The notes: a model not told the origin generated them from the letters alone. 64,000 nt of DNA from Micromonospora sp. NBC_00389 (GCF_036059255.1 NZ_CP107947.1:6820001-6884000), one strand, 5' to 3'. Counted from the first letter of the stretch, positions 38,401-49,119 are shown. Program-made: numbers and translations.

Positions 38401-38944
38401 CCAGCGAGGCCATGGAAACGGCTCGGGCATTCCACCCGCTCTTGGCGGCCGCGAACGTGACGTCGCGGCGTTGCTCGTCCTCCACAAGACGAGCCGGGCT
38501 GACCGGGATCTCGCCGGCACCGGCCAGCCCCTCGGCGATGTCGGCGACAAGACGGCTGTGCTCGTCGAGGACGGGTACCGCGCCCGCCGGGAGCACGACG
38601 TTGACGTGCTCGTCGGGGCCGGCGTCGAAGCGCGTCGCGGAACGGGCGATCACTTCCCGTTCGGGCGCCGGGCTGGCGACGGGCGTCGCCTCGTTCGAGG
38701 GGGCCGGCGTCCGGACCACCCGCACGACGAGGTCAAGGCTCGCTCCTGGCCTCGAGCGGACCGACTCGGAGTCGAAGGTCAGTACGAACGTTCCGTCCGC
38801 CTTCACCGCTGCCGCGCCTACCAGATGCTCGCCGCCTAGGCGCAGATCGAAGACCTCAACGGCGATTCCGGCGGTGACCGGGGATCCCGTGTCGTCACGG
38901 ACGGTCCCGCCGATCCGGAACTTTTCCGCCTCAGATGTCGTCAT
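32417..38944 (-). CDS. Tc toxin TcA, N-terminal half (shell/receptor-binding part)
   Basis: A 2175-residue protein; the ATG at 38944 has GGGAGG ten bases upstream. Residues 1-110 form a CnaB/transthyretin-like beta-sandwich (IGGTVRDDTGSPVTAGIAVE, GTFVLTFDSE). About residues 575-620 contain the VRP1/SpvA-like Tc signature LFGPADTGACEHCESVLSPA with YLVDLLEFL. The helical shell follows, and the C-terminal part has the neuraminidase-like/ABC-toxin N domain (EAIKRYRIWEANRKVFLFPENW, DLVAGR-type beta insert, VIGRTSGAKRSYYHR, WKGRFLLFWLKV). The product is expected to pair with the next gene's protein to form the TcA pentamer; together they reach about 3250 residues, larger than classical TcdA. No signal peptide, as is usual for Tc subunits. 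Divergent from tcB-tcC. Confidence 0.9.
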   Translation of the reverse strand: MTTSEAEKFRIGGTVRDDTGSPVTAGIAVEVFDLRLGGEHLVGAAAVKADGTFVLTFDSESVRSRPGASLDLVVRVVRTPAPSNEATPVASPAPEREVIARSATRFDAGPDEHVNVVLPAGAVPVLDEHSRLVADIAEGLAGAGEIPVSPARLVEDEQRRDVTFAAAKSGWNARAVSMASLAEREAADTGIPAPLHYALYRAGLPAGSRLWALTSAGVIETVWSRAIEQGIIAPQLAEAIPASLQAVRALVGHAVLDLPTGVGDSRLGDLLIDALPDAADRHRFAQIYREYRDAPDTLWSQVRGHFADDTAARLELDGALANLTRNNAALIAKLHGGPAPARVSDLAVAGYHHAHRWREHLTPDVPVPDDLPGEDEASRRDTYAAILAEELRLRHPTAVLSAEVAEGAIPVDGPPGTDRAVADFFAEHNDRFELAVHPIDHFVGAHGIDLEPPVRDAVATLQRIVAVAPNPEAVRALRALGFDSARAVAMHGEAAFVSRFGSALGGEDVARETFRRGDQVYTATLATATSHLVARAAPEVFAVPRGGPAARTGPGARARAANEAARLADVRTLPNLETLFGPADTGACEHCESVLSPAAYLVDLLEFLNCDPKSGGRRPLDVLLQRRPDLQHIALSCENTVTELPYVDLANEILEHVVVHSSIDGYQGHDVTPGTSTAELLASPQFVDEAAYSALRGACYPLVLPWDQRLSALRAYLVQARVNLRDAMASLAPDDANGRSWQDVVRERVGIDPAERDLLIGSAVTAQQLYGDDPARVTEEQFVSGVGNARRLARRLGISPAELVSLIQTRFVNPDADLLVLLRTLGVGFPTIQALHEGTITPAAFRAALRPGLDTAPFGGDVVAWLTAHHEQIMNIVVLTDPSGQEPPAGDPTGAFAKLELRRTLPDVARNKLRAVDLLAIARFVRLRNRLGWSIERTDEVLAALWPAPVPVTASIAEVRRNLDSGFDAVLIRLGHLLTGMDLLGLDAADDLPWLLGCFAPLGTHGPRAPYRTLFPTSTLLGTDPVFGPGPNGSPPARPDARLLDHIPALQAALKLTAEEFTVVASAARVDATTPLSVASISLLFRYGYLARTLQISVTELINLVEATDWNPFAPLDESEPDFLKLVRLVRSIRKSGLSIAHLAALALGTDSSSDSEIMPVLRSVRCALADPRAPAGGQWTESALRAVLTTVFPADVSDTFLGLLAAASTYTTAYQQSEAQLPEPVLAVAPGLAYDAERSLLIHRGVLTPESAAAVRALPDLPAGLTDAVAALANAGQADYLPLFRAYPILEQRWRAWAADPAVLGKEGRLAALGAALLEDLRPSLRRRQLGEVLGPVIGTEPEAVIALIEDPVAMPGSAPQRSVGDDLAAVTAAGLSVRFWAGSGEAPATGEPVRTGIALGVDYGPGGADLAQAAGMPAGPISGTWAAIVDPPVPGAYVLTVETDGSSVALQVDCQPVNLRREGQTWTAEPIDLVAGRPVSLKLTATGLSITLRLRWHAEGVATVPLPGSACCPADTVAVFTSAYRRLLAAVDFSSALRVTARELLSLARSPQYRIGDVGWLSAVPVAPDSAARLTLVCAVNALARYCQLRERWRVTGTAIVDLLDASVLDPPSALIAALTGVTPPAVDCVAKHLGVAGSALRSIDALQRVADVLDLIRTVALPVTTLARTLRTTPTGQDVRDVRDALRARYDDTAWADVARPIHNELRRAARDALVGKVLHLENPDPDLTVDEVTGEFISPDQLYEKLLIDVQMDPCMTTSRIAQAISTVQLFVARSLLNLEPEVSPESIDPQRWEAIKRYRIWEANRKVFLFPENWLDPDLRDDKSPFFREVESELLQSDITDQAAATALGHYLEKLDDVANLEIAGMHVDERKAANTDVLDPLVHVIGRTSGAKRSYYHRTLDGTWRPWERVTLEIQDDPVLPVIWKGRFLLFWLKVSKQPDSRQPGPFAASAKPEARLGDLAVRDLKSSPTATLTVSLFWSEYYNGRWQSPRTSDPDRPIDLGAQFSVIGDPLTLRLASDIKEDVTGVRDSLGIVVLNPSPGGSGNSHFRLYTTHSLPVRKEDDQAGSLGFPADRQFSETGPFVVTARDNPLAPMVVLHASQPPYRGIGPMHRLKDPQQAPFFFQDSRHVFYVHPGPSEPAHSFGLFPEPAVAPLTFPDLGTITAQAISR

Positions 38945-39267
38945 AAACCGTCCGCCTCCCAGCCGGGCGCGGCCCCGAGGTCAAACCGTCAGCGTCGCCA
39001 GTCAAGCTGACCCCCACACCGCGGCACGGGAGGCAGATGAACCAGCCCCTGCGGCACCTTGACCCAGTCCGATCCGTCGTACGGCCTCCGCCACATGCGC
39101 TGCTCACACCGTAACTTGGATAAGTAGGGCTAATGCGCGTGATGGCGATATAACGTCGGATTCAGCCACACGCCCAGACCTTGTCGCCTTGGCGACGCCG
39201 TACTCCCCGACCATCTACCAGGACGTGGGCCGCAGTGTGCGTTCATGCGACTGGAGGGTGTTGCGGT
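38945..39267. promoter_or_regulatory. Divergent intergenic region between TcA and TcB-TcC genes
   Basis: A 323-bp gap between oppositely transcribed toxin genes that must hold promoters in both directions. The ribosome binding sites are clear (GGGAGG for TcA, GGAGGG for TcB-TcC). I see a TATAAC hexamer at 39149-39154 but no -35 partner at normal spacing, and no recognised operator. Confidence 0.5.
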
Positions 39268-42200
39268 ATGGACGAGCAGCCTCGACCGAGTGAACGGCCC
39301 GTGTGGGGCCGGTCCGGCTCGGCGAGCGAGCCGCTCGGCTCCTCCGGGCCTCGGCCGCCGGCCATCAATCTCCCGAAGGGCGGCGGTGCGATCAAGGGGA
39401 TCGGCGAGACGTTCGCCACCAACCCGGCGACCGGCGCCGGATCGATGAGCGTACCGATCGCCGCCAGCCCTGGCCGCGGAGGCTTTGGTCCGCAACTGTC
39501 GCTCACCTATGACTCCGGCGCGGGCAACGGCCCGTTCGGCTTCGGTTGTGGTCTTGGGCTCCCCGCGATCACTCGTAAGACCGACACGGGTCTGCCGCAG
39601 TACGATCACGCCAGCGAGTCCGACATCTTTGTCCTGTCCGGCGCGGAGGATCTGGTACCGGTTCTGGTTAAGCAGAACGGCCAATGGACGCGCGAGAGTC
39701 TGCCGCCGCGCACAATAGGCGGCGTTCAGTACTGCGTCCAGCGTTACCGCCCCCGCGTCGAGGGTCTCTTCGCACGGATCGAGCGCTGGACGAACCTCAG
39801 CAACCCGACCGATGTCTTCTGGCGCTCGATCTCGCGCGACAACATCACGACCTGGTACGGCAGGACCGACGAGTCGCGCATCGCCGACCCGGCCGACGCC
39901 CGGCGCATCTTCAGCTGGCTGATCTGCGCGAGCTTCGACGACAAGGGCAACGTCATCGCCTACGGCTACAAGCCCGAGAATGACAAGCAGGTCGACACGA
40001 GCAGGGCCAATGAGCGCAACCGCGAGCGGAGCGCCAACCGCTACCTCAAGCGGATCCGCTACGGCAATCACACTCCGTACTTCCCCGCTCTTGACCCGGT
40101 GGCCGCCTGGCCGGCGCTGCCCCCCGACGACCAGTGGTATTTCGAACTTGTCTTCGACTACGGCGAGCACGACGCGGCGAGCCCGCTGCCGGAAGACGAG
40201 TCGGACTGGCCGGTCCGCCCCGACCCGTTCTCCTCCTACCGCTCCGGCTTCGAAGTGCGCACATACCGCCGCTGCCGGCGCGTGCTGATGTTCCACCATT
40301 TTCCCGATGAACCGGAGGTCCGCGCCAATTGTCTGGTCCGCTCGACCGACTTCACCTACTCACATGACGAGCAACCGGCGAACGCGCGCCGCCCGATCTA
40401 CTCGAAGCTGGTGGCGGTCACGCAGTGGGGCTACCAGCGCCAGAGTGACGGCTATCATTGCCGGTCGCTGCCGCCGGTGGAATTCGGCTACAGCGAGGCG
40501 ATCATCCAGAGCGAGCTACGCGAGCTTGACCCCGACAGCCTCACGAACCTGCCGATCGGTCGGTACCGGTGGGTCGATCTGGACGGCGAGGGGTTGCCCG
40601 GATTCTTGACCGAACAGGCCAATGCCTGGTTCTACAAGCGCAACCTGAGCCCGATCAACCGTGTCGGCCGAAGCGGCGACCAGCACGTCGAGGCGCGCTT
40701 TGGTCCGCTCGAGGTCGTCACGCCCAGCCCGGCACTCGCGCTGGCCGATGGCGCGCAGTTTCTCGACCTGGCCGGCGATGGGCGTCCAGACGTCGTGCAG
40801 TTCGCCGGGCCGGTTCCCGGCTTCTACGAGCGCGCCGAGGACGCACAATGGGAACCGTTCACCGCCTTTCGCGCGTTGCCCAACCGCGACTGGGCAGATC
40901 CGAATCTCCGATTCGTCGACCTTGACGGTGACGGGCGCGCCGATGTGCTGATTACCGAGGACCACGCGCTGGCCTGGCATCCGTCGCTCGGCGAGGATGG
41001 CTTCGGCCCGCAGCGGCGCGTGAACGCGGTGTGGGACGAGGAGTGCGGGCCGGTGTTGGTCTTCGCCGACAGCGAGCAGTCGATCTACCTCGCCGACATG
41101 AGCGGTGATGGACTGACCGACCTCGTACGTATCCGCAATCGCGAGGTCTGCTACTGGCCGAACCTGGGCTACGGCCGCTTCGGCCCGAAGGTGACGATGG
41201 ACGGCCTGCCGGGGCCCGGCGCGACGGGCGAGGACGCGATGGCGGGTCATGACGAACGGGAGCCGTTCGACCGGCCAGAGCTGTTCGACCAACGACGCGT
41301 GCGGCTGGCCGACATCGACGGCTCCGGCACGACCGACATCATCTACCTGCACGCCGAGGGCGTGCGCATCTACTTCAACCAATGCGGCAACAGCTGGAGC
41401 AAGCCGGTGACGCTCCCAGCTTTTCCACCAGCCACGACGATGACCAGCGTGGAGGCGGTTGACCTGCTCGGCAACGGCACGGCGTGCCTGGTCTGGTCCT
41501 CGCCGCTGCCGGGCGACGCGCGCCGCCCGCTGCGCTATATCGACCTGATGGGCGGGCAAAAGCCGCACCTGCTGGTCACGACGAAAAACAACCTGGGCGC
41601 GGAGACAAAGATCCAGTACGCCCCTTCGACGAAGTTCTATCTGCAGGACAAGGCTGCCGGTACGCCCTGGGCGACAAAGCTGCCCTTCCCGGTGCATGTC
41701 GTCGAGCGGTTGACGGTACGCGACACATGGCGCGGGACCAGCTTCTCCAGCACCTATAGCTACCACCACGGCTACTTCGACGGACCCGATCGCGAGTTCC
41801 GCGGCTTCGGGCGCGTCGAGCAGGTGGATGTCGAGGACTACGGGACGTTTACCGCCGGAAACGCAAACAGCCCCTACGTCACCCAGGACCGCCGGCTCTA
41901 CCAGCCACCGGTCAAGACCGTCACGTGGTATCACACCGGTGCCCTGCTCGACGGCGAGCGGATCCTGCACCAGCACGAGCGCGAGTACTTTCCGGCCTGG
42001 TTCGAAGACCGTCAGCCCGGACAGCAGGTGCTCGGGACCTTCTATGAGCGCGCGCTGCCGGAGCCGGACATCGACGCGCAGAGCCTCACCGTCGACGAGC
42101 GACATGAGGCGCTGCGGACATGCAAGGGCATGCCGCTGCGCCAAGAGGTCTACGAGCTGGACATCGCCGCACTGACCAAGGGCCAGCAGACACCGGTCAG

Positions 42201-45200
42201 GCTCTTCTCGGCGACCTCCCATGCCTGCCACATCCGGTTGGAGCAGCCGCGGGCTGGCAACCGCCACGCGGCCTTCCACGCCAGCGAAAGCGAGGCGATC
42301 AACTACCACTACGAACTCGACCTGCGCGCCGAGACGCTCGCGCCCGATCCGCGCATCACGCACACTCTGAACCTGAGAATCGACGAGTACGGCAACACCC
42401 TCCAGGCCGCGACGGTTGGCTACCCGCGCTGGTCGGCTGCGCCGCTGGACGACCCGCTCCTGACGAACGGGGCCGAGGCCCTGGTCGCCGCCGTGCAGGC
42501 AGAGCTGCACATCGCCTATGTCGAGACGCACTACACCGACGATGCGGTGGCCGATCCGGACAGCTATCGCCTGCGCCTGCCCTGCGAGGTGCAGACCTAC
42601 GAACTGACCGGCGTCAAACCCGCCGATGCCGGCGACGGGAGCTACTTCGCGCTCGGAAAGCTGCGTGAGCTCAAGCTCAGCGATCGTTATCAGAGGCGCG
42701 GGACGGCCGTCGAGGCGATCCCCTACCAACAGCTGCCCGACCGGACGACGCGACAGAAGCGGCTGGTCGAGCAGACGCGTTCGCTGTACTTCGACGATGC
42801 GCTGGACGGGCCGCTGCCGCTCGGTACGCTGAATGCCCGCGGACTGTCGTATGAGACCTACACGCTGGCCTTGACCAACACGCTGCTGACGAAAGTATTG
42901 GGCGATCGGCTGACGCCCGACGTCGCCGCCGCGTTGGACAGCCAACCTCTCAGTGGCTATCTCAGCGGCCCGGCACTGGCACAACGGTTGGGCGAGGACA
43001 CGGCAGGGCAGTACTGGCGCTGTTCGGGGGTAGCCGGTTTCAACGCCGACGCGCAGCAGCATTTCTTCCTGCCCGAGCGTTACACCGACCCGTTCGGGAA
43101 TGTCACAGTGCTTGACTATGACCCGCGCGATCTCTACCCATGCGTGATCGCGGATGCGGTTGGGAATCGTACCGAGGTCGTCGCGTTCGACTTTCACATG
43201 ATGGCGCCACGCCAGATCTGCGACATCAACGGCAACCACTCAGAGGTGCGCTTCGACGTGCTGGGCATGCCGGCCGCGACCGCGCTGAGTGGCAAGAACG
43301 GCGAGGGCGACCATCTCACCGGGATCGACGATGCGACGCTCAATCCGGATCTGGCAATCCTGGCCAATTTCTTCGTCACCAACGATTACGACGCGGCCGG
43401 GGCAAAACAGCTGCTCGGCGGCGCGACCACCCGGCACCTCTACCACTTCGGCGAGACCATGCACAACGGCGCGGTCGTGTGGGGGCAGCATCCGCCCTGC
43501 GCCGCCCAGATCGCCCGCGAGGAGCACGCAGCCGAGCAGCCCGACAGCCCGGTACAGGCAGCGTTTGAGTACTCCGACGGCGGAGGAAACGTCCTCGTCA
43601 AGAAGATCCAGGCCGAACCGACGCTGCCCAACGGGCCGCTGCGCTGGATCGCCAGCGGCAAGATGATCCTGAATAATAAAGGGAAGCCGGTCAAGCAGTA
43701 CGAGCCGTACTTCAGTCCGCCGGAGGTCGGCCACCGCTTCGAGGAGCCGCAGGAATCCGGCGTCACGCCGGTGCTGTTCTACGACGCGGTCGGGCGGCAG
43801 ATGCGCACCGACTCGCCTGATGGCGCGTACACCAGGGCCGAATTCTCGCCCTGGCACGTCGCCGAATATGACGCGAACGACACGGTGCTCGAGCCGGGGA
43901 ACGCCTGGTACGCGCGCATGAGCGCGTCGGCCGTCGCCGCCGAGCGACGCGCGGCCCAGCTCGCCGCCGGCCACGCCGCCACGCCCGCACTCACGCTGCT
44001 GGACAGCCTCGGGCGTACGGCGGTGACGATCGTCCACAACCGGGCGGATGGCGCGGACCAGAAGTACGTCACCTTCATGAAGCTCGACGCCGAGGGCGAG
44101 CCGCTGTGGGTGCAGGACGCGCGCGGCAACCGGGTGATGCAGTACGTCACCCCGCCGCTGCCGTCCGGCGCGCACCCGTTCGACGACCCCCAAAACCTCG
44201 CCCCGCAGGGCTTCGCTCCGTGCTACGACATCGCGGGAAAGCCGCTGTTCCAGCGCAGCATGGATGCCGGAGATCGGTGGATGCTCCACAACGCGGCGGG
44301 CAGCCCCCTTTTCACGTGGAGCAGCCGCGGCTTCCGTTCCCGCATGACCTACGACCCGCTGCACCGGCCGGTCGGCGTCTTCGTGTCCGCGGCCGGCGAT
44401 ACGACCCTGACCGGCGCCCCACGCACCCCGGCGCTGCCGCCCGACCGCGAGGTGCTCGTGCAGCTGCGGGTCTACGGCGAGACACACGACGACGCCAGCT
44501 GCAACCTGCGCGGCAGGCCCTACCGGGTTTACGACGGTGCCGGGGTGGCGACCAGCGTGCGCTACGACTTCAAAGGCAACCTGCTCACCAGCGACCGCCG
44601 CTTCGCACACGACTACAAGACCATTCCGGACTGGTCAGCGCTCGCCGACCTGACCGACCTGAGCCAGATCGCCGCCGCGGCCGAGCCGCTGCTGGAGTCG
44701 GCGTCGCCCCTGACCACCCAGACCGAGTACGACGCGCTGAACCGCCCGACGACGGTGACGACGCCGGACGGCAGCATCTACCGCGCAGCGTTCAACGAGG
44801 CCAACTTGATCGAGCGAGTGGAGGTGAACCTTCGCGGCGCGGTGACGGCCACCCCGTTCGTCACCAACATCGACTACAACGCCCGAGGCCAGCGGGTACG
44901 CATCGAGTACGGCAGCGGCGCGCGAACCGGCTACGACTACGACCCGTTGACGTTCCGGCTGAACAACCTCCGCACGACACGACCGGCTAGCCCCGACACC
45001 ACCGCCTCCATACTGTTCAAGAACGCGACGGTGGTGCAGGATCTGCGCTACACCCACGACCCGGTCGGCAACATCACGCGGATCGAGGACGCGGCGCTCA
45101 ACACCACCGTGCAGGCCGGGGCCGCCTCCGACTACCGCTACGACGCGCGCTACCGGCTGATCGCCGCGAGCGGGCGGGAGCACAGCGGGCAGACCGGCTT

Positions 45201-47037
45201 CGCACTCAGCCCGAACGGTGCGGGCCTGCGCGATTACCCCTTCGCCGGCGAGCGCGTCCACTCGAACGACCTTCAAGGGCTACGCGGCTACGTCGAGCGC
45301 TACCGCTACGACGCGGTCGGCAACATCGTGCAACTGGCCCACCACGCCGGCAGCGACGTCGACCAGCCCGGACAGGCGCTGTGGCAGCGGCACTACCAGT
45401 ACGCCCTCGACAGCAACCGCCTGCTAGCCACCAGCCTGCCCGGTGACCCCGACAACCTGCCTGGGCACGCGTCGGTGGCCGGCTACAGCGCGAAGTACAG
45501 CTACGACGCGCACGGGAACATCGCCGGCATGGCGCACCTGCCGCTGATGCACTGGCACTACAAGGATCAACTGGGCGCCAGCGCGCAGCAGGTTGTCAAC
45601 GACGGCACACCCGAGACGACCTACTACGTCTACGACGCTGGCGGCGGGCGGGCCCGCAAAGTGACCGAGACTCAGGCGGGCGCGCGTAAGAACGAGCGGC
45701 TCTACCTGGGCGGCTACGAGATCTACCGCGAGTATGGTGACGGCGACGTGACGATGGAGCGCCAGACGTTGCACGTGATCGACGGCAAGCAGTCCATCGC
45801 CATTGTTGAGACAGCCACCACACCGGCCGGTACGCCTGCCATCCGCTACCAGCTGAGCAATCACCTCGGCTCGGCCAGTGGAGAACTCGACCAGGACGGC
45901 GCGCTGGTCGGCTACGAGGAGTTCCATCCCTACGGCACAACGGCATTCCAGGCCGCGCGCAGCGCCGCCGAGGTCAGCCTCAAGCGCTACCGCTACACCG
46001 GCAAGGAGCGCGACGATGAGACGGGCCTCAGCTACCACAGGGCGCGCTACTACGCGCCCTGGCTAGGCCGGTGGGCGAGCGCGGATCCCCTCGGGATCAG
46101 AGAAGGAACGAATGTCTATTCCTACGCTTCGTCCAATCCTGCGAATTTCCACGATCGGGCCGGTCAATCGTCCGAGGCGGAACTCTCCAAGAGCGCTGCC
46201 GCGTTTGCCCAAAAGTTGGAAGCGTCCAATGAAAGAATCACCAACGTTGGCGAATCGTTCGTGCGACATACCAAGGAGTATCAGGAGGCGTGGCAAGCGG
46301 CGCATGGGCCACAGCGGACAGAAGGAGAAATCCAGCAGGTGGAAGCGGGCTGGGAACGTCTTCGCACGGCGACACGGAGACTGCAAACAGACGAAGCGGA
46401 TCTCACAGCCGCCCTGTCAGAGCGAAAGGCACTGGCAGCAGAGGCGAAGTCTCTTGAATCTCGTGTTCTGAAGAACCTGCAGGCCAACTGGGACATCGAG
46501 AAGGCAGCGTACGACCAGTTATCTGGCTGCGAGGCTCGCGCGGGCATGAGGCCGCCCATTGGGGAGAGTAGGGGTGGTCGGTTTGCTCCGCCAGGACCGA
46601 CCTCGCCTCGACCGACGGAGGTCCCGCCAATGCATGTGGCTCGCGCCGGACGCGAGTCACTTGCGGCGACGCAACAGGGTGAGGCCGTGCTGGCTCAGGC
46701 CGTGCGCAAGACCGTTGGAGCCGCGGAGGGCGGCTACAACTTGCGCGGGGTAGTCAAGGTTCTCTCCGAGGCCGAGGGGATGGACGAAGCGGCCGCAGGC
46801 GGACGCTCTGGCCGGCTCGGCCGTGTTCTCAAGGTCGGTGGCACAGTCCTGTTCCTCGCAGACCTCGCTACGAGCGGCGCGAACGATGCCGGTGTGTGGG
46901 ATGTATTTTCCGCACCCGCTCGGCTTGGCATCGAGGCGTATCAGGAAGGCAAGGCCGCCGCCAAAGAGGCCATCAAAGCCTGGTTCAGCATCGGACCACG
47001 GCTCAACCTGGAATTGGACCGAAATACGAGGCGGTAG
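39268..47037 (+). CDS. Tc toxin TcB-TcC fusion with RHS cocoon and C-terminal payload
   Basis: A 2589-residue protein; the ATG at 39268 has GGAGGG nine bases upstream. Order of parts: an SpvB domain (about 20-330; [36 protein letters not shown]), VCBS/FG-GAP blades (about 430-700; [39 protein letters not shown]), the TcdB middle domains, many RHS/YD repeats (about 1400-2200), and an RHS core ([22 protein letters not shown], then [10 protein letters not shown] with DPLG at 2273-2276). The core normally self-cleaves to free the payload inside the cocoon. From about residue 2300 the sequence turns into a roughly 290-residue tail of lower GC: a coiled-coil-like region, a Pro/Gly linker and a hydrophobic segment ([15 protein letters not shown]). 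I do not recognise this domain. TcB and TcC are usually separate genes; fusions are known. Partners are the TcA genes upstream. Confidence 0.92.
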   Translation: MDEQPRPSERPVWGRSGSASEPLGSSGPRPPAINLPKGGGAIKGIGETFATNPATGAGSMSVPIAASPGRGGFGPQLSLTYDSGAGNGPFGFGCGLGLPAITRKTDTGLPQYDHASESDIFVLSGAEDLVPVLVKQNGQWTRESLPPRTIGGVQYCVQRYRPRVEGLFARIERWTNLSNPTDVFWRSISRDNITTWYGRTDESRIADPADARRIFSWLICASFDDKGNVIAYGYKPENDKQVDTSRANERNRERSANRYLKRIRYGNHTPYFPALDPVAAWPALPPDDQWYFELVFDYGEHDAASPLPEDESDWPVRPDPFSSYRSGFEVRTYRRCRRVLMFHHFPDEPEVRANCLVRSTDFTYSHDEQPANARRPIYSKLVAVTQWGYQRQSDGYHCRSLPPVEFGYSEAIIQSELRELDPDSLTNLPIGRYRWVDLDGEGLPGFLTEQANAWFYKRNLSPINRVGRSGDQHVEARFGPLEVVTPSPALALADGAQFLDLAGDGRPDVVQFAGPVPGFYERAEDAQWEPFTAFRALPNRDWADPNLRFVDLDGDGRADVLITEDHALAWHPSLGEDGFGPQRRVNAVWDEECGPVLVFADSEQSIYLADMSGDGLTDLVRIRNREVCYWPNLGYGRFGPKVTMDGLPGPGATGEDAMAGHDEREPFDRPELFDQRRVRLADIDGSGTTDIIYLHAEGVRIYFNQCGNSWSKPVTLPAFPPATTMTSVEAVDLLGNGTACLVWSSPLPGDARRPLRYIDLMGGQKPHLLVTTKNNLGAETKIQYAPSTKFYLQDKAAGTPWATKLPFPVHVVERLTVRDTWRGTSFSSTYSYHHGYFDGPDREFRGFGRVEQVDVEDYGTFTAGNANSPYVTQDRRLYQPPVKTVTWYHTGALLDGERILHQHEREYFPAWFEDRQPGQQVLGTFYERALPEPDIDAQSLTVDERHEALRTCKGMPLRQEVYELDIAALTKGQQTPVRLFSATSHACHIRLEQPRAGNRHAAFHASESEAINYHYELDLRAETLAPDPRITHTLNLRIDEYGNTLQAATVGYPRWSAAPLDDPLLTNGAEALVAAVQAELHIAYVETHYTDDAVADPDSYRLRLPCEVQTYELTGVKPADAGDGSYFALGKLRELKLSDRYQRRGTAVEAIPYQQLPDRTTRQKRLVEQTRSLYFDDALDGPLPLGTLNARGLSYETYTLALTNTLLTKVLGDRLTPDVAAALDSQPLSGYLSGPALAQRLGEDTAGQYWRCSGVAGFNADAQQHFFLPERYTDPFGNVTVLDYDPRDLYPCVIADAVGNRTEVVAFDFHMMAPRQICDINGNHSEVRFDVLGMPAATALSGKNGEGDHLTGIDDATLNPDLAILANFFVTNDYDAAGAKQLLGGATTRHLYHFGETMHNGAVVWGQHPPCAAQIAREEHAAEQPDSPVQAAFEYSDGGGNVLVKKIQAEPTLPNGPLRWIASGKMILNNKGKPVKQYEPYFSPPEVGHRFEEPQESGVTPVLFYDAVGRQMRTDSPDGAYTRAEFSPWHVAEYDANDTVLEPGNAWYARMSASAVAAERRAAQLAAGHAATPALTLLDSLGRTAVTIVHNRADGADQKYVTFMKLDAEGEPLWVQDARGNRVMQYVTPPLPSGAHPFDDPQNLAPQGFAPCYDIAGKPLFQRSMDAGDRWMLHNAAGSPLFTWSSRGFRSRMTYDPLHRPVGVFVSAAGDTTLTGAPRTPALPPDREVLVQLRVYGETHDDASCNLRGRPYRVYDGAGVATSVRYDFKGNLLTSDRRFAHDYKTIPDWSALADLTDLSQIAAAAEPLLESASPLTTQTEYDALNRPTTVTTPDGSIYRAAFNEANLIERVEVNLRGAVTATPFVTNIDYNARGQRVRIEYGSGARTGYDYDPLTFRLNNLRTTRPASPDTTASILFKNATVVQDLRYTHDPVGNITRIEDAALNTTVQAGAASDYRYDARYRLIAASGREHSGQTGFALSPNGAGLRDYPFAGERVHSNDLQGLRGYVERYRYDAVGNIVQLAHHAGSDVDQPGQALWQRHYQYALDSNRLLATSLPGDPDNLPGHASVAGYSAKYSYDAHGNIAGMAHLPLMHWHYKDQLGASAQQVVNDGTPETTYYVYDAGGGRARKVTETQAGARKNERLYLGGYEIYREYGDGDVTMERQTLHVIDGKQSIAIVETATTPAGTPAIRYQLSNHLGSASGELDQDGALVGYEEFHPYGTTAFQAARSAAEVSLKRYRYTGKERDDETGLSYHRARYYAPWLGRWASADPLGIREGTNVYSYASSNPANFHDRAGQSSEAELSKSAAAFAQKLEASNERITNVGESFVRHTKEYQEAWQAAHGPQRTEGEIQQVEAGWERLRTATRRLQTDEADLTAALSERKALAAEAKSLESRVLKNLQANWDIEKAAYDQLSGCEARAGMRPPIGESRGGRFAPPGPTSPRPTEVPPMHVARAGRESLAATQQGEAVLAQAVRKTVGAAEGGYNLRGVVKVLSEAEGMDEAAAGGRSGRLGRVLKVGGTVLFLADLATSGANDAGVWDVFSAPARLGIEAYQEGKAAAKEAIKAWFSIGPRLNLELDRNTRR

Positions 47038-47117
47038 TCGGTCGGAACGCAGCGGTCGTCTTGTGAGTTCCAGCTGTGTCTACTGGGGACAGGCCGTAGA
47101 AGGGCCGGAGCTTGTAG

Positions 47118-47330
47118 TGGGGGAAATCGGCGGGCAGCGCATCCCACTGGCAGCCCGTCCGGTCGAGGTGGCGGATCGCGTCCACCACGTCCCGGCGGGG
47201 GTAGGTGATCGGCCGGCCGCGTCCGGTCCCGGCCGGCACGTGCGGGGCCAGGACGGCCCATTCGGCATCCGTGGTGTCGGACGGGTAATGCCGTGGCCGG
47301 GCGGTCGGCAGGTGATCGGCGAGGCTGGCC
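47118..47330 (-). pseudogene. IS5-family transposase, N-terminal fragment
   Basis: Minus-strand reading gives [20 protein letters not shown], then [20 protein letters not shown] and [15 protein letters not shown], the DUF4096 N-terminal domain of IS5-family transposases. After HYK the family sequence (VVYYFFRxW) is replaced by unrelated DNA that runs up to the toxin gene's stop, so the catalytic part is lost. Confidence 0.75.
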
Positions 47331-47378
47331 GGGGCGGTAGATGCGGCGACACCGGCGACAAGGTATACAGACAGGGTT

Positions 47379-47427
47379 GGGCCTTCGGTCGTGCTGGTTT
47401 AGTCGCCTTTGCTCGTACCGAAGGCCC
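47379..47427. terminator. Imperfectly placed hairpin, possible terminator or IS end
   Basis: GGGCCTTCGGT (47379-47389) pairs exactly with ACCGAAGGCCC (47417-47427) around a 27-base loop. It lies about 340 bp after the toxin gene and past an IS fragment, so it may equally be the relic of an IS terminus. The following 200 bp to 47628 contain no gene I can support. Confidence 0.35.
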
Positions 47428-47753
47428 TTCCCCATGTCACGCCGCCACGCCGGACATGCGAGATCATCGATCTCAACCGGGCCCCAGCGGCCGCCTCAAC
47501 CCCTTATTTACCAGGCTCTTAGCTTGTCGTTTAACCTCCCGGCCCGATTAGCTGCGGATTCGGCCGGGGATCGTTTTGTGCATTGTGGACAGTAAGCGGC
47601 CTTGGCGTGATCATGGATGTTGCTGAGACATCGCGTGGTCCAAGAGCGCCGTCCGCGTCATCCTCACCAACCCCCGCTACACCGGACGGCAGGTCTGGAA
47701 AAAACAACGCACCGACGAGGTCCTACTCGACGTCGACGACGTCGCGCTCGGTC

Positions 47754-49119
47754 CAGGGCTCCGGCAAGGTAGTCATATGCCGGACTTCAGGTGAGTCCGA
47801 GGAGTTGTAGCGGTCGGTAGGGGTTTCGGCTGTTGCGGCGGAGGGCTTGGGCGATGGTGGTGATGCCGGCGAGGCGGAGCAGGCTGATCGCGGTGTTGCG
47901 CAGGGTGGCCATTGCGCGGGGTGCGTTGCGGGTGCGCAGGCGGCTGGCGTCTTCGCCGTAGGTGGTGTCGCGGATGTGGTGCAGGGTTTCGATGGCCCAG
48001 TGTCCGCGTAGCCCGTCGGCCAGGTCGGCGGGGTTGGCCTGGGCGGCGGTCAGGTTGGTGATGGCGTAGACGGTGACGGTGGACCAGCGGCCGGTGCTCA
48101 GGTTGAGTCGGCGGCGGCGGATCCGCAGGGCTTGGACGGCGTGTGGGAAGTCCAGGGCGAGCGGCCCGGTGCAGGTGACCGCTTGTAGACGGCGGATGTC
48201 GTAGCGGCCGTGGCCGCGTTCGCCGGTCTCGTCTTGGACCGGGACCTTCGTCCAGGGCAGGGCTTTGAGCTGCCGATACAGACGCGGCTGGTTCTTCTTC
48301 ACGGTGAACAGGTAGCCGGCGTGCTTGGTCTCGGCGAGCCAGCGGGCATGCTCGCGTTGGGTGTGTAACGCATCAGCGGTGACGAGCGCCGCGCTCAGGT
48401 CGAGGGCGGCCAGCAGCGGCTGGAAGCGGGTGATCTCATTGGTCTTGCCGGCCACGTCGACTTGGGCGAGGACCGCCCCGGTGCGTTGGTCCAGCACGGC
48501 CAGCAGGTGCACCTGCGCTCCGGCCGGTCCGCTGCCCCGCAGGGTTTTGCCGTCCACGCTGTACACACGCCGCCCGGTCGGGGTTCCTGCCGCCGGCCCG
48601 GAGGCGATGAGCCACCGGCCGACCGCGTCGTCCAGGGCGTCGGCGTCGACGCCAGCCAGGATCCGCCGGAATGTGGACTCGTCCGGCGCCCGATACACCC
48701 CGGTGAGCGGGTCTCGGAACACGCCCAACTCGGCGAGGACCTGCTGCGGGACGTCGCCGGCCCATTCGGCGACGGCCGCCGCGGACCGGGCGCCGGTCAA
48801 CACCGCCGCGACCGCGGCGGCCAGGACCCCGGGCAGCGCATGGACGACACCGCGAGGGTCTCGCCGGTCCGGCACCTGCCTCAACGCCGTGACCAAGCTC
48901 GTCCGGCCGCCTGTCAACGGCTCGTCCAAGCGGTCCGCGTGCACGGCCAACACGTCAATCAGCGATGATGTTCCCAACGGGCGCGGTCCTCTTTGATCTT
49001 CCCAGCTTCGACACCTGGATGATCATCGAAAGGCCGCGCCTGTCCTCATACCGTGATGATCAGGAGCGTCTGCACTCAAACGGCCAGACCGGTCATATCG
49101 CTACCTTGCCGGAGCCCTG
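47754..49119 (-). mobile_element. ISAs1-family insertion sequence, copy 2 (1366 bp, inverted)
   Basis: Same length and ends as copy 1, in opposite orientation, with its own 10-bp target duplication GCGCTCGGTC (47744-47753 and 49120-49129). Comparing with the uninterrupted left recombinase copy (9402-9411) proves the empty-site sequence. Its insertion came after duplication of the recombinase fragment, because only this copy carries it. Confidence 0.95.
47787..48977 (-). CDS. ISAs1-family transposase, copy 2
   Basis: The 396-residue product is identical to the transposase at 25446-26636, with the same DDE motifs ([25 protein letters not shown]). Intact frame; presumed functional. It reads against the interrupted recombinase gene. 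Confidence 0.93.
   Translation of the reverse strand: MGTSSLIDVLAVHADRLDEPLTGGRTSLVTALRQVPDRRDPRGVVHALPGVLAAAVAAVLTGARSAAAVAEWAGDVPQQVLAELGVFRDPLTGVYRAPDESTFRRILAGVDADALDDAVGRWLIASGPAAGTPTGRRVYSVDGKTLRGSGPAGAQVHLLAVLDQRTGAVLAQVDVAGKTNEITRFQPLLAALDLSAALVTADALHTQREHARWLAETKHAGYLFTVKKNQPRLYRQLKALPWTKVPVQDETGERGHGRYDIRRLQAVTCTGPLALDFPHAVQALRIRRRRLNLSTGRWSTVTVYAITNLTAAQANPADLADGLRGHWAIETLHHIRDTTYGEDASRLRTRNAPRAMATLRNTAISLLRLAGITTIAQALRRNSRNPYRPLQLLGLT

Noticed and set aside
39130..44610. Long minus-strand frames (up to 907 codons) across the TcB-TcC gene
   Set aside because: No recognisable domains; the plus strand shows continuous SpvB, TcdB and RHS signatures.
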